Positions 17,616 to 26,600 of a stretch of 47,574 nucleotides of DNA are shown here, piece after piece (positions within the stretch are counted from its first letter, which is position 1; the number at the start of each line of letters is the position of its first letter). The stretch is from an uncultured Pseudanabaenaceae cyanobacterium. Lineage in GTDB: Bacteria; Cyanobacteriota; Cyanobacteriia; PCC-9006; JAAUQQ01. The position numbers were made by a program, and so were the translations under genes. Under the pieces are notes generated by a model, which had not been told where the DNA came from, did not search any database, and was given only the letters and a program-made list of their open reading frames with translations. Location of the stretch: contig CALECT010000024.1 of NCBI GenBank assembly GCA_937949725.1, positions 1-47,574 on the forward strand, in the 5' to 3' direction.

Positions 17616-20246
17616 ATGACGCGTTCCCCCAGTTCGTCTGATCATTCCACCCACCCCAAAAAATCACCCAAGCGCTCAGCGGAAGCTCCATCCCCCAAAA
17701 AACAGAGCAGTGAGATCGATAGCCCACAGATTCAGCTCAAGCAGGTGGAGACCGAGGCACTGATTGCCTGGGCTGTTGCCACCGATGAGTCCGATGACAC
17801 GACGTTTGAACGGGGGCAGCAACTCGCGAAACGATTGGGAGCCCACCATCGCCCCGATGGCTTGGTGGAAATTGGCTTTTGGGTACCCGAACTGGCAGGG
17901 CAAATTTTGCCCGCTGAGCGCGATATCTATTTAGAGATTTTCACCCCGGTGGAACCGGTGGACTTTACCCAGCCCGAACAGGATTGCGCCTTCCACTACC
18001 AATGTGTAGAAGTGCCCCTCCAAGGAGAATTTGTTTGGGCGGTACTGGAAGGAATGACCTTAGGCAGGCGCGATCGCCTCGGCAGTCTCTATTGGCTCCG
18101 CTACCGTGACATCAATGATGGACAGCTCCAAACGTCACGGGATATCACCCCCTATTCCCTGCCCTACGGCATCTTCGCGCCGGCTGAGCTCTATGACACA
18201 GAGGGGTTGCAGCAGCAACGAGGCGATTTAGAATACCTTGCTGCCACTGCCCAGCAGCCCCCTGTCATCCCCGCAGAGACCGGTCAAGAGCCCGCGTTAC
18301 CCAGAGTTGCAGCCCCCACCAACATCTTGCAGCTGCATGTGCCCACGGCATCCGCAGAAGGCAGCTTAGCGGGGCTGACCCGCATTTATCGAGGCATCGC
18401 TGACAAGGTCAGCCAAGATCTTCCCCTCAGCCCTGCGGAGCAAAACTACATCGGCTATGACGCAGTGCAACTGCTGCCCACCGAACCCCCGATTGAATAT
18501 CGCTCTGAAGATGGAGCCCGAGATTTCTTCACCATTGACCAGGGAGAACAGACCGTCTATGGAACCTTCGGACGAGTCTGTCCCACAGAGCCTCTAACGA
18601 TCAAGCTACGCCGTCCCAATACCCAAAACTGGGGCTATGACGTGCCAATCCTCGGCTCCTCCACCACCAACCCCGCACTTCTGGAGAGCCTCCGCCCTGA
18701 CGAGGTCGTCGACTTCATCGCTGAGCTGCATAATTTTCCAGGGAAACCGATTCAGGTGATCTATGACTTGGTTTATGGCCATTCAGATAACCAAGCCCTG
18801 GACCTAATCAACCGCCAGTTTGTGGCAGGGCCAAATATGTACGGTCAGGACTTGAGCCACACCCTGCCCATGGTGCGCTCCATCCTCTTAGAAATGCAGC
18901 AACGCAAAGTCAACACTGGCATTGACGGCATTCGTATTGATGGCGGCCAGGACTTCCGCTTCTTCAATCCCATGTCGGGACGGTTGGAGTATGACGACAA
19001 TTACCTCATGGCCATGAGCGATGTGGTCCAGGACATCCAAGGACACCAGCGGCTGATGTTCACGATTTTCGAGGATGGTCGTCCTTGGCCTGAAGAGGGC
19101 TGGGAGTTCAAGTCCACCTATCGGGAATTGATTGACTTACGGCCCGATTCTTTCCAATGGGGACCGCTGATTTTTGCCCACAATACGCCTGCGCTCAAGG
19201 GCTTTTGGGATTACAAGTGGAATCGGGTGCTGGAGGTCATGCAACAGGGCGATCGCTGGATCACCGGCTGCGGCAACCATGACACGATCCGCCGGGGCAC
19301 CCAACTCGCAACAGATGACCAAGATCCTGAGAAAGCGATTAATTGGAACTTGGGGAAAACGCTGCCAGAGGTCCTGAATAACGCCTATGACAACCCCGCC
19401 ACGAGCCTCTGGGTCTATGGGTTTAGCCCAGGATTACCCATGGACTTTCTTAATGGCATGATGCATAGCGGCTGGGGCTTTATGCGCAACACCGATGACC
19501 TCTATGGCGTCAAGGTGGCCAGCGAGGAGGTAGGCTTCCTAGACTGGCAGGTCAGCCAAGAATTGTATGAGCAACCTCATTTCTTTACAGTCCTAAAGCA
19601 ATCAGGCTTTAAACGACTGTCCCAACTCCGGCGCTTTGCCCAGGTGCTGGCCAAGGCTATGGAAAAGCGAGCATATGACCTGGATCAAGTGGCCTATGAT
19701 TGCCGAGAATGGGGCATGAGTGGCAAGGGAGTGGCTCAGGAAGCACCTGGCCTCGTGGGATTTTTCCAGAACCTAGAGGCAGACCAGCTCAAGGCCTTTG
19801 CCCGGAATTTCATGGAGGATTGCCATGAGTTTAGCCGCGTGTCCCATTACGTAGATGGGCTGGAGGGCGATCGCACAGCCTTCAACCTCAGCCTGCGCCA
19901 ATATCGTCGGCAGAACCCCTGGCTGATGAACAATTTAGATGGCACAGACCGCTTCAACCGCATCACTGAGTTTGGCCATACGCTGTTTTACGGGCTACGG
20001 ACCCAGCCCAGCCCTGAGGACTCTAGCCCATTGGAGTCTGCCAATTACAAGCAAATTGCCATGCTCTCCCACATGGGAGGCAGTCCGGCCCAAACGGCGC
20101 TGGTGGACTGGCTTCAACTAGAGCCGGGCGCATGGGACATCGTATTGAAAACGCCGGGGCTGGAGATCGAGACAGCGGAGCAGCTCCAAGGCTTCCCGCT
20201 CAAAGACAGTCAAGCGGTGCTGCTGGAGCGAACCATCACATCCTAA
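17616..20246 (+). CDS. gghA: Glucosylglycerol hydrolase (GghA family)
   Basis: Hydrolyses GG to glucose and glycerol when salt stress ends. The protein (876 residues) has signs of a GH13-like barrel: region I VIYDLVYGHSD, nucleophile Asp in GIRIDG (near residue 450), acid/base Glu in TIFEDG and the third acid in CGNHDT. An extended N-terminal region (about 1-260) and the C-terminal part lack motifs I can name. The family assignment rests on overall resemblance to Slr1670 of Synechocystis and on its place between ggpS and glpK. Glycerol released here would feed the next gene, glpK, 89 bp downstream. I prefer the ATG at 17616; an in-frame TTG at 17586 adds ten residues. Alternative: an uncharacterised GH13-like hydrolase acting on another glucoside. 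Confidence 0.87.
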   Translation: MTRSPSSSDHSTHPKKSPKRSAEAPSPKKQSSEIDSPQIQLKQVETEALIAWAVATDESDDTTFERGQQLAKRLGAHHRPDGLVEIGFWVPELAGQILPAERDIYLEIFTPVEPVDFTQPEQDCAFHYQCVEVPLQGEFVWAVLEGMTLGRRDRLGSLYWLRYRDINDGQLQTSRDITPYSLPYGIFAPAELYDTEGLQQQRGDLEYLAATAQQPPVIPAETGQEPALPRVAAPTNILQLHVPTASAEGSLAGLTRIYRGIADKVSQDLPLSPAEQNYIGYDAVQLLPTEPPIEYRSEDGARDFFTIDQGEQTVYGTFGRVCPTEPLTIKLRRPNTQNWGYDVPILGSSTTNPALLESLRPDEVVDFIAELHNFPGKPIQVIYDLVYGHSDNQALDLINRQFVAGPNMYGQDLSHTLPMVRSILLEMQQRKVNTGIDGIRIDGGQDFRFFNPMSGRLEYDDNYLMAMSDVVQDIQGHQRLMFTIFEDGRPWPEEGWEFKSTYRELIDLRPDSFQWGPLIFAHNTPALKGFWDYKWNRVLEVMQQGDRWITGCGNHDTIRRGTQLATDDQDPEKAINWNLGKTLPEVLNNAYDNPATSLWVYGFSPGLPMDFLNGMMHSGWGFMRNTDDLYGVKVASEEVGFLDWQVSQELYEQPHFFTVLKQSGFKRLSQLRRFAQVLAKAMEKRAYDLDQVAYDCREWGMSGKGVAQEAPGLVGFFQNLEADQLKAFARNFMEDCHEFSRVSHYVDGLEGDRTAFNLSLRQYRRQNPWLMNNLDGTDRFNRITEFGHTLFYGLRTQPSPEDSSPLESANYKQIAMLSHMGGSPAQTALVDWLQLEPGAWDIVLKTPGLEIETAEQLQGFPLKDSQAVLLERTITS

Positions 20247-20335
20247 GTTGAAATCTGAATAATCTTGGCGCGATCAACCGATCCAGCAGCGGTAGATCTA
20301 CAGTCAAGAAACTGCTCCTTATCACTCCACCGCCC

Positions 20336-21838
20336 ATGAGTTCCCACCGCTACATCATGGCCCTCGACCTGGGCACCACTGGCAACCGCGCCATCCTCTT
20401 TGATCGCGACGGCAATATTGCAGGCCAGGCCTATAAGGAACTGACCCAGCATTATCCCCAACCAGGCTGGCTGGAGCATGATGCCCTGGAGATTTGGGAG
20501 GAGGTGCGCTGGGCGATTAAGACAGCGGTGGCGGATGCTAAGGCGGATCCCTCAGAAATTGCTTCCATTGGCCTGACGGTGCAGCGGGAAACTTGTTTGC
20601 TGTGGGATAAGACGACGGGGAAGCCGCTGCATAAGGCGATCGTCTGGCAGGATCGCCGTACGGCACCGTTGTGTGATCAACTGCGTAGCGAGGGCAAGGC
20701 AACGCTGGTCTATGACAAGACCGGGCTAATTCTCGATGCCTATTTCTCGGCGACGAAGCTGAACTGGCTGCTAGATGCGGTAAAGCATCAGGGTGTGAAT
20801 GACCTGAGCAACGTTTTGGCGGGGACAGTGGATTGCTGGGCGCTGTGGAATCTGACCGGCGGCAAAGTTCATGCCACGGACCACAGCAATGCCAGCCGCA
20901 CGATGCTGCTGAATATTGATAGCCATGACTGGGATAGCGAGCTGCTGGAGCTGTTTGGCATTCCGGCGAGCCTGATGCCGGAAGTGCGGCCTAGCTTGGG
21001 TGAGTTTGGCATGTTGGATAAGGGCATTCTGGGAGTGGAGATCCCCATTACAGCGATATTGGGAGATCAGCAGGCGGCGCTGTTTGCCCATGGATGCGAT
21101 CGCCCCGGCTTACTCAAATGCACCTATGGCACAGGCAGTTTTCTAGTGGCCCACACGGGCGATGCTGTTGTACGAGCACCTCAGCTACTCAGCACCATTG
21201 CCTGGAGTGAAGCCCAAGCTTCTGGCAAGCCTAAGGTGGGCTATGCCTTGGAGGGCGCGATGTTCACCAGCGGCGCTTGCATTCAGTGGCTACGGGATGG
21301 GCTGAAGATTATTGAGAATGCGGCGGATACGCAGCAATTGGCGGAGTCAGTGGAGGATACGAAGGGGGTTTATTTTGTGCCTGCCCTGAGTGGCTTAGGT
21401 GCGCCCCATTGGGATATGTCGGCGCGGGGCTCCTTTGTTGGTTTGACGGGTGGGGCTCAGCGGGAGCATATGGTGCGGGCGGTGTTGGAGGCGCTGGCGT
21501 TTCAGGTGAAGGAAGTTGTCAATGCAGCGAATTCGGCGGGGAAAGATCCGATTGCGCGGTTGAAGGTGGATGGGGGTGCTTGTAAGAATGATTGGCTGAT
21601 GCAGTTTCAGGCGGATGCGTTGGGGATTCCGGTGGAGCGGCCGAAGGTGATTGATGCGACGGCTCAGGGGGTTGCGTTTGCGGCGGGCCTGGCGATGGGT
21701 TTTTGGGAGAGTTATGCGGGAGTGATTGCGATGCGGGAGGTAGATCGAGTGTTTGAGCCGCAGGCTGGGCGGGTTGCTGCTGAGCATTTTGAAATGTGGG
21801 AGAAGGCGGTGGCAAGCGCAAAAGCTTTAGGTAGCTAG
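20336..21838 (+). CDS. glpK: Glycerol kinase
   Basis: Phosphorylates glycerol with ATP to glycerol 3-phosphate; FGGY family, 500 residues, cytosolic. Motifs: ATP-binding LDLGTTGNRAI at the N-terminus, the substrate-contact segment QRETCLLWDK, WQDRRTAPLC, the hinge region YGTGSFL and the C-terminal KVDGGACKNDWLMQFQADALG signature. All are intact. The ATG at 20336 gives the standard N-terminus. It lies 89 bp after gghA on the same strand and is probably co-transcribed with it. In context it recovers glycerol set free by GghA and supplies glycerol 3-phosphate to GgpS or GlpD, closing the GG cycle. The second half of the gene is notably G-rich in third positions compared with its first half. Confidence 0.97.
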   Translation: MSSHRYIMALDLGTTGNRAILFDRDGNIAGQAYKELTQHYPQPGWLEHDALEIWEEVRWAIKTAVADAKADPSEIASIGLTVQRETCLLWDKTTGKPLHKAIVWQDRRTAPLCDQLRSEGKATLVYDKTGLILDAYFSATKLNWLLDAVKHQGVNDLSNVLAGTVDCWALWNLTGGKVHATDHSNASRTMLLNIDSHDWDSELLELFGIPASLMPEVRPSLGEFGMLDKGILGVEIPITAILGDQQAALFAHGCDRPGLLKCTYGTGSFLVAHTGDAVVRAPQLLSTIAWSEAQASGKPKVGYALEGAMFTSGACIQWLRDGLKIIENAADTQQLAESVEDTKGVYFVPALSGLGAPHWDMSARGSFVGLTGGAQREHMVRAVLEALAFQVKEVVNAANSAGKDPIARLKVDGGACKNDWLMQFQADALGIPVERPKVIDATAQGVAFAAGLAMGFWESYAGVIAMREVDRVFEPQAGRVAAEHFEMWEKAVASAKALGS

Positions 21839-21863
21839 GAGCTTTGCTTCCGGACTCCGGACT

Positions 21864-22236
21864 CCCCCTTTCAGAAAGGGGGACTGAGGGGGATCTTGCT
21901 TTGCTTCTTATGCCTTGGCTTAAAGAAGCAAATCTGGCAGCCATGAGGGCCAGCCCTCAAACTCCCGCCGATGGGGACGCTAGTGCCTTCCCCTACGGGT
22001 TACCCCTGCACAAAAGGCTGGGTTGCTTCACCCCAGCACACTAGTAGGCCATACAACCACTAACAATTCGCGTCTTGCATTCCGCAGGCTTGGTCCACAG
22101 AACTTAAACACACCACCAGCCAACCCACGTCCCCCTTTCCAAGGGGGACCGCGCCAAACTTATTTTGGCGCGAGGGGGTAGATTTGCCTCTTGCCTCCAC
22201 CTCTCTTGCCTCAAATCCCCCGTCTCCTTTAGGAGA
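21864..22236. repeat. Cluster of three palindromic repeat elements
   Basis: The 478-bp gap between glpK and stpA contains no gene but at least three repeat units. CCCCCTTT-cag-AAAGGGGG is at 21864-21882. CCCCCTT-tcc-AAGGGGG at 22131-22147 is followed by GCGCCAAA...TTTGGCGC at 22151-22171. TCTCCT-tt-AGGAGA at 22223-22236 is flanked by CCCC and GGGG blocks. Such G/C-block palindromes are common interspersed repeats in cyanobacteria. They may act as mRNA stabilisers or terminators; no T-run follows them. Confidence 0.6.
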
Positions 22237-22316
22237 AGGGGCTAGGGGAAGAGGACGCCTTGCCTCTTACCTCTCCTTCATAGCCTCACACCTCAGCAGT
22301 TCCTTACACAACTCCT

Positions 22317-23582
22317 ATGCCCCCCCTCCACCAACAAACTCTCTCCCTCGACCACGCCACCTTCACCCAAACCCTTGCCGCCACCGAAAACCTACTCATC
22401 ATCCAAGATCTCGACGGCGTCTGCATGGCCCTGGTCAACGATCCCCTCACTCGAATCATCAGCCCCGACTACATTGCAGCAAGCCAAGCCTTCCATCCCC
22501 ACTTCTACGTCCTCACCAATGGTGAACACACTGGCAAACGTGGTGTGAATCGAATCATCGAGCAAGCCATGGATGCTGACGCAACCGTATTACAAGAGCG
22601 GGAAAGCTATTTGCCAGGTCTCGCAGCGGGAGGCATACAGTGGCAAGAGCGCAACGGCCAAGTCTCCCACCCCGGCGTCAGCAACGCAGAGCTAGCTTTT
22701 CTCAAGCAGGTGCCTGCCCAGATGGAAGCCTGCCTACGCGCCTTTTTCAACAAGCATCCCGGCTCACCTGAACTTCAGCAAAACCTAGACCAATATATTG
22801 CGGCGACAGTACTGGACAACATCGCCTCACCCACGATCAATCTCAACAGTTTGTATCCAGCGATGGCGGAGGATAACGAGACATTTAATGCGTTACAGAC
22901 TGAGTTGAAGTCGCTCCTCTCATCCCTCCTTGCCCAAGCAACAGACCAAGGTCTCGACAACTCCTTTTTCATCCACTACGCCCCTAATCTGGGCCGTGAA
23001 ACCAGCGGTGATGAAATCGTCTGGTTCAGTGAGCCTGGCGAGTCCGGTACAACCGATTTCCAGTTCATGCTGCGCGGTGCCATCAAAGAGGCAGGCGTCT
23101 TGGCATTACTCAATCACTACTACTTCCAGCGCAGTGGCAGCTATCCCCTGGGCGCAAGCTTTAATGCCCGCCAAGCCCCACAAGTAATGCAAGATTTAAT
23201 AGATCTGGTGAAGGCGAACTTCGATCCGGCTTTGATGCCAAGGATTGTGGGTGTGGGAGATACGGTGACAAGTCAAGTGCAGGGAGGAGAGGTGAAGCGT
23301 GGGGGGAGCGATCGCAATTTCCTCCAGCTCATCCAAAACCTCAATGCCCACTTCGATAGCGGCAATCTCACGGTCTATGTGGACAGCAGTGGCGGTGAGC
23401 TCAAGAACCGTCAGCCCCTACAAATCAAGACCGTCGATGGCGTTGAAACCGTTATCAAAGGCCCCGGCGATGAAGCCGATCCACTACGTCTGAATGTAGC
23501 CTTTCCGGGTGGACATGGGCAGTATTGCCAATTGTATGGAGCAGCAGCAGGAGCGCGGATGGAAGCTCAGCAGCAGCGTTAA
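22317..23582 (+). CDS. stpA: Glucosylglycerol-phosphate phosphatase
   Basis: Removes phosphate from glucosylglycerol phosphate to release GG, the second step of GG synthesis. The protein is 421 residues, close to what I recall for Synechocystis StpA (about 422). It starts with a HAD-like motif IIQDLDGVC (Asp-x-Asp near residues 33-35), followed by YVLTNGEHTGKRG and later segments EIVWFSEPGESGTTDF and VGVGDTVTSQV, the last providing the downstream acidic pair of the HAD fold. Start at the ATG at 22317. It is separated from glpK by a repeat-rich gap, so it may have its own promoter. It is convergent with the large kinase gene, only 28 bp away. The presence of GgpS in the same cluster makes this function secure. 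Confidence 0.93.
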   Translation: MPPLHQQTLSLDHATFTQTLAATENLLIIQDLDGVCMALVNDPLTRIISPDYIAASQAFHPHFYVLTNGEHTGKRGVNRIIEQAMDADATVLQERESYLPGLAAGGIQWQERNGQVSHPGVSNAELAFLKQVPAQMEACLRAFFNKHPGSPELQQNLDQYIAATVLDNIASPTINLNSLYPAMAEDNETFNALQTELKSLLSSLLAQATDQGLDNSFFIHYAPNLGRETSGDEIVWFSEPGESGTTDFQFMLRGAIKEAGVLALLNHYYFQRSGSYPLGASFNARQAPQVMQDLIDLVKANFDPALMPRIVGVGDTVTSQVQGGEVKRGGSDRNFLQLIQNLNAHFDSGNLTVYVDSSGGELKNRQPLQIKTVDGVETVIKGPGDEADPLRLNVAFPGGHGQYCQLYGAAAGARMEAQQQR

Positions 23583-23610
23583 ATTCCCCATTCCCTAGGC
23601 CATCACCACA

Positions 23611-26600
23611 TCATAAGTTCGACATTTTCTCTAATTGAGCCTCAATCCAGGGCAAATCAAAGACAAGCTGATAGATACGATTATAGACTTTTAGAGTTTC
23701 ATCTTGTTTCATCACGAGGCCTGATAAAAGCAGCTCTTTTTCTTCTAGGCTATCGCTCGCAAGAATGGCTTGATCTTCGGTTTGTGTTAGGACCTCACGG
23801 TAGAGGTTAAGTAACTGCACTGAAGACTGCTCGCTTTCAAGAAGGCGATCGCGAATAGTTCTTAAATGTTCTGGTTCATCCTGAGATTCCCAATGTTCAA
23901 TGATTTGCTTCCGGACTAGATTCTCAGTCCAATCAGCTTCTTGATTCGGTGGAATGGGATCGTCAGTAGTCCGGATTAGTTTGCAGAGTTTTTGTGTAAG
24001 GAAGGGCTGTCCTCCGGTCCAAGTGAGGACTTCTTTGAGTAAGACTTGAGGGTTACTGACTTTCTCAGCTAGGCCGCTCAACAAAGGTTGTGCTTCATGC
24101 TCTTTAAAGCCTTCTAAGGAAATAGATTGTCCCACATTAAAGGGGGTTCTGCGGCGATCGCTGATCAAATCGGATGGGGAAACGACCCCGATCAGCGCAA
24201 AGGTAAGATACTTGTAATCTGGATTTAGGCTGCGCTGGTTATAGCAGGCGCGGATCAGAGCAAAGAAATCATTAACAGGGAAGCTCAAGCCTAAGAGACT
24301 ATCAATCTCATCGAGCATAATGACTCTCTTTTGAGGAGGAGAGTCAGAGGTTCTATCCACCAGCAAAAATTCTTCAATAAAATGGCTCAAGCGCTGGACT
24401 GGAGGAATATCTTTTCTATCATTCCACCAAGTCTTAAGTGGAATTTTACTGCTTAAGCCAAAACAGCGCCATAGTTCCACAACAAAGCCTTTATACCACT
24501 GTTCAGGTGTAACATTCTCACTGCCCAGGCGAGTCATATCAATCGCAACACAGCTATAGCCTTCGCTCTGAAGATGGTGCATCATGCGCACCATCAGACT
24601 AGATTTACCCATTTGTCGGGCATTAAGAATATGGCAAAATTCTCCTCGCTTGAGGACTTGATAGAGATTCCTATCAGCAGAACGAACAACATATGTGGGC
24701 GCATCCATTGGTAAGCTGCCCCCCACTTGATAATCAAAGTTCGAAGGTTTATCAGCACTTCTCAGCAAATCGTTCTCGAAGATCAGCTCTGCTTGAGTCG
24801 CTTTGAGAACGTCTAATGTCTGTGAGAGCTCTTGTGTGCGTTCTTCAATTTTTTGCTCTAGGGTTTGATAAAGTCTTGAATTATCAATAGAAATAGCCGC
24901 TTGAGTAGACAAAATATTCAAGAGTTCTACTCGATCAGATGTAAACGCATCAGTCGTCAAGTTATTCTCTAAATAAACAATGCCTCTTAATTGGCCTTGG
25001 TTTAGCAGTGGGACACATAGAATAGACTTACACTGCATGGAAACGATATAAGGATCATTAGTAAATATCCCTTGCTGAGAAGCATTCTCCAACACAAGAT
25101 ATTTTTGAGTACGAGCTACATAATTTATAATGGTCGTAGGCAAGACAGAAGTGGAATTATTAGAGCTAACAGACTCTACAGGCAAGGATTGTAAAACTTT
25201 GACTTGTCTGTCATCTATTGTTCCTTGTGCTTCAATAACCCACTGATTTTGACGATATAAGAGCAAGTCTCCTTTTTGTGCCCCGGCATTTTCAATCACA
25301 ATCGTCATCAAATTTTGGAGTAAGCTTTCCAACTTAATTTCGCCTGAAATGGCTTGAGAAGCCTTTAAAACAGTTGCTAAATCTAGTGCTTCTCCAACTG
25401 AGCCTGTTGTCAAGATCGTAGTATTCGCTTTTTCTAGTTTAGGAGGAGCCTGTAGCTCAAACTGAGGATAGTCTCGTTGCAATCTCTCAATCTTATTGGC
25501 TGCCCCCCAGCAGTCATAGCAGTGATATGAATTTCGTAGATAAAGTCGCCCTATCTCATATTTATCGGAAGATAGATAGAACTCAGCTGCAAGCTCATAG
25601 ACTAAAGCTTCTTCGTGAAGAAGCTCATATTTTTTAGCGCCTTGAAGAGCCTCTTCATAGAGTCCTTCTGCACGCCGACTTTGGCCTAAGATACGTGCTT
25701 TCTCAGCTTCAACTAAGAAATATTTATGCTGAAAGTTTTCAGGACAGTTTTCGACCCACTCCCTCAAAACATCTTGATTACTGTCAACTTTCTGAAGAAT
25801 ATCTAACTGCATCTCCTCATCAGAGTTTTCCCAAGATGCTAGATAGGCAAGAGAAGAATAAAAGTTGTATTGTGGCGAAGGCAAGTATGCACCAGCAGAA
25901 TGCACATATTTACCAGCATTGAGTCCTGCCTGATAACACTGAGCATAATCCTTTAGGAAATATCCTATAACCAGCTTAGAAAAGTAAAATATAAATAGTA
26001 GCCACTCATTACTTTGCTCAACTAAATGTTTGCAGAAATCATCTTCCTCTACTTGAGAAGACCCAAAAACGAATGTATTACCATTTTCCTTATTTAAAAA
26101 TAAGTTATTAGTTAAGCTGCTACAAATCTCCATATAGAAAATAGAGTACTCCTGACGAGTACTCCTGATCCAGGACAAGTATGTTTCATTAATTTGAGAG
26201 ACTTCCTGCAATCGATAGCCACCCAAAAACTTCACTAAAGAGAGAGTGATAGCAGTATAGCTAGCAAATTCATTATCACCAACTTCCATACCATATTGGA
26301 TCCCTGTTATCAGAGATTCTTCAGCATCAGAGCAGCGTAGTAGTGCCTGCCAATGCCAAATAAATCCATAATAGAGATGTGTTACTAATGCCTCAAATTT
26401 GAGTTGATTATGGTGCTTCTGTAGTTTTACAGATAATCTTCCGAGTTGGCATCCTAAGTTTAAACTCTCGCTCGACGAGCACAACACCATTGCATAGTAA
26501 CTATAAATACTAACGGCTTCTGGAGGAGCACCATGCTTAAGGCACAAGTCCAGTTGAGTCAAAGTTACCCACAAAAACAAGGGATAATTCGTCGTCAGTG

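Noticed and set aside
22184..22525. 113-codon plus-strand frame at the start of stpA
   Set aside because: Pro/Ser/His/Arg-rich out-of-frame overlap with repeats and the stpA start; not protein-like.
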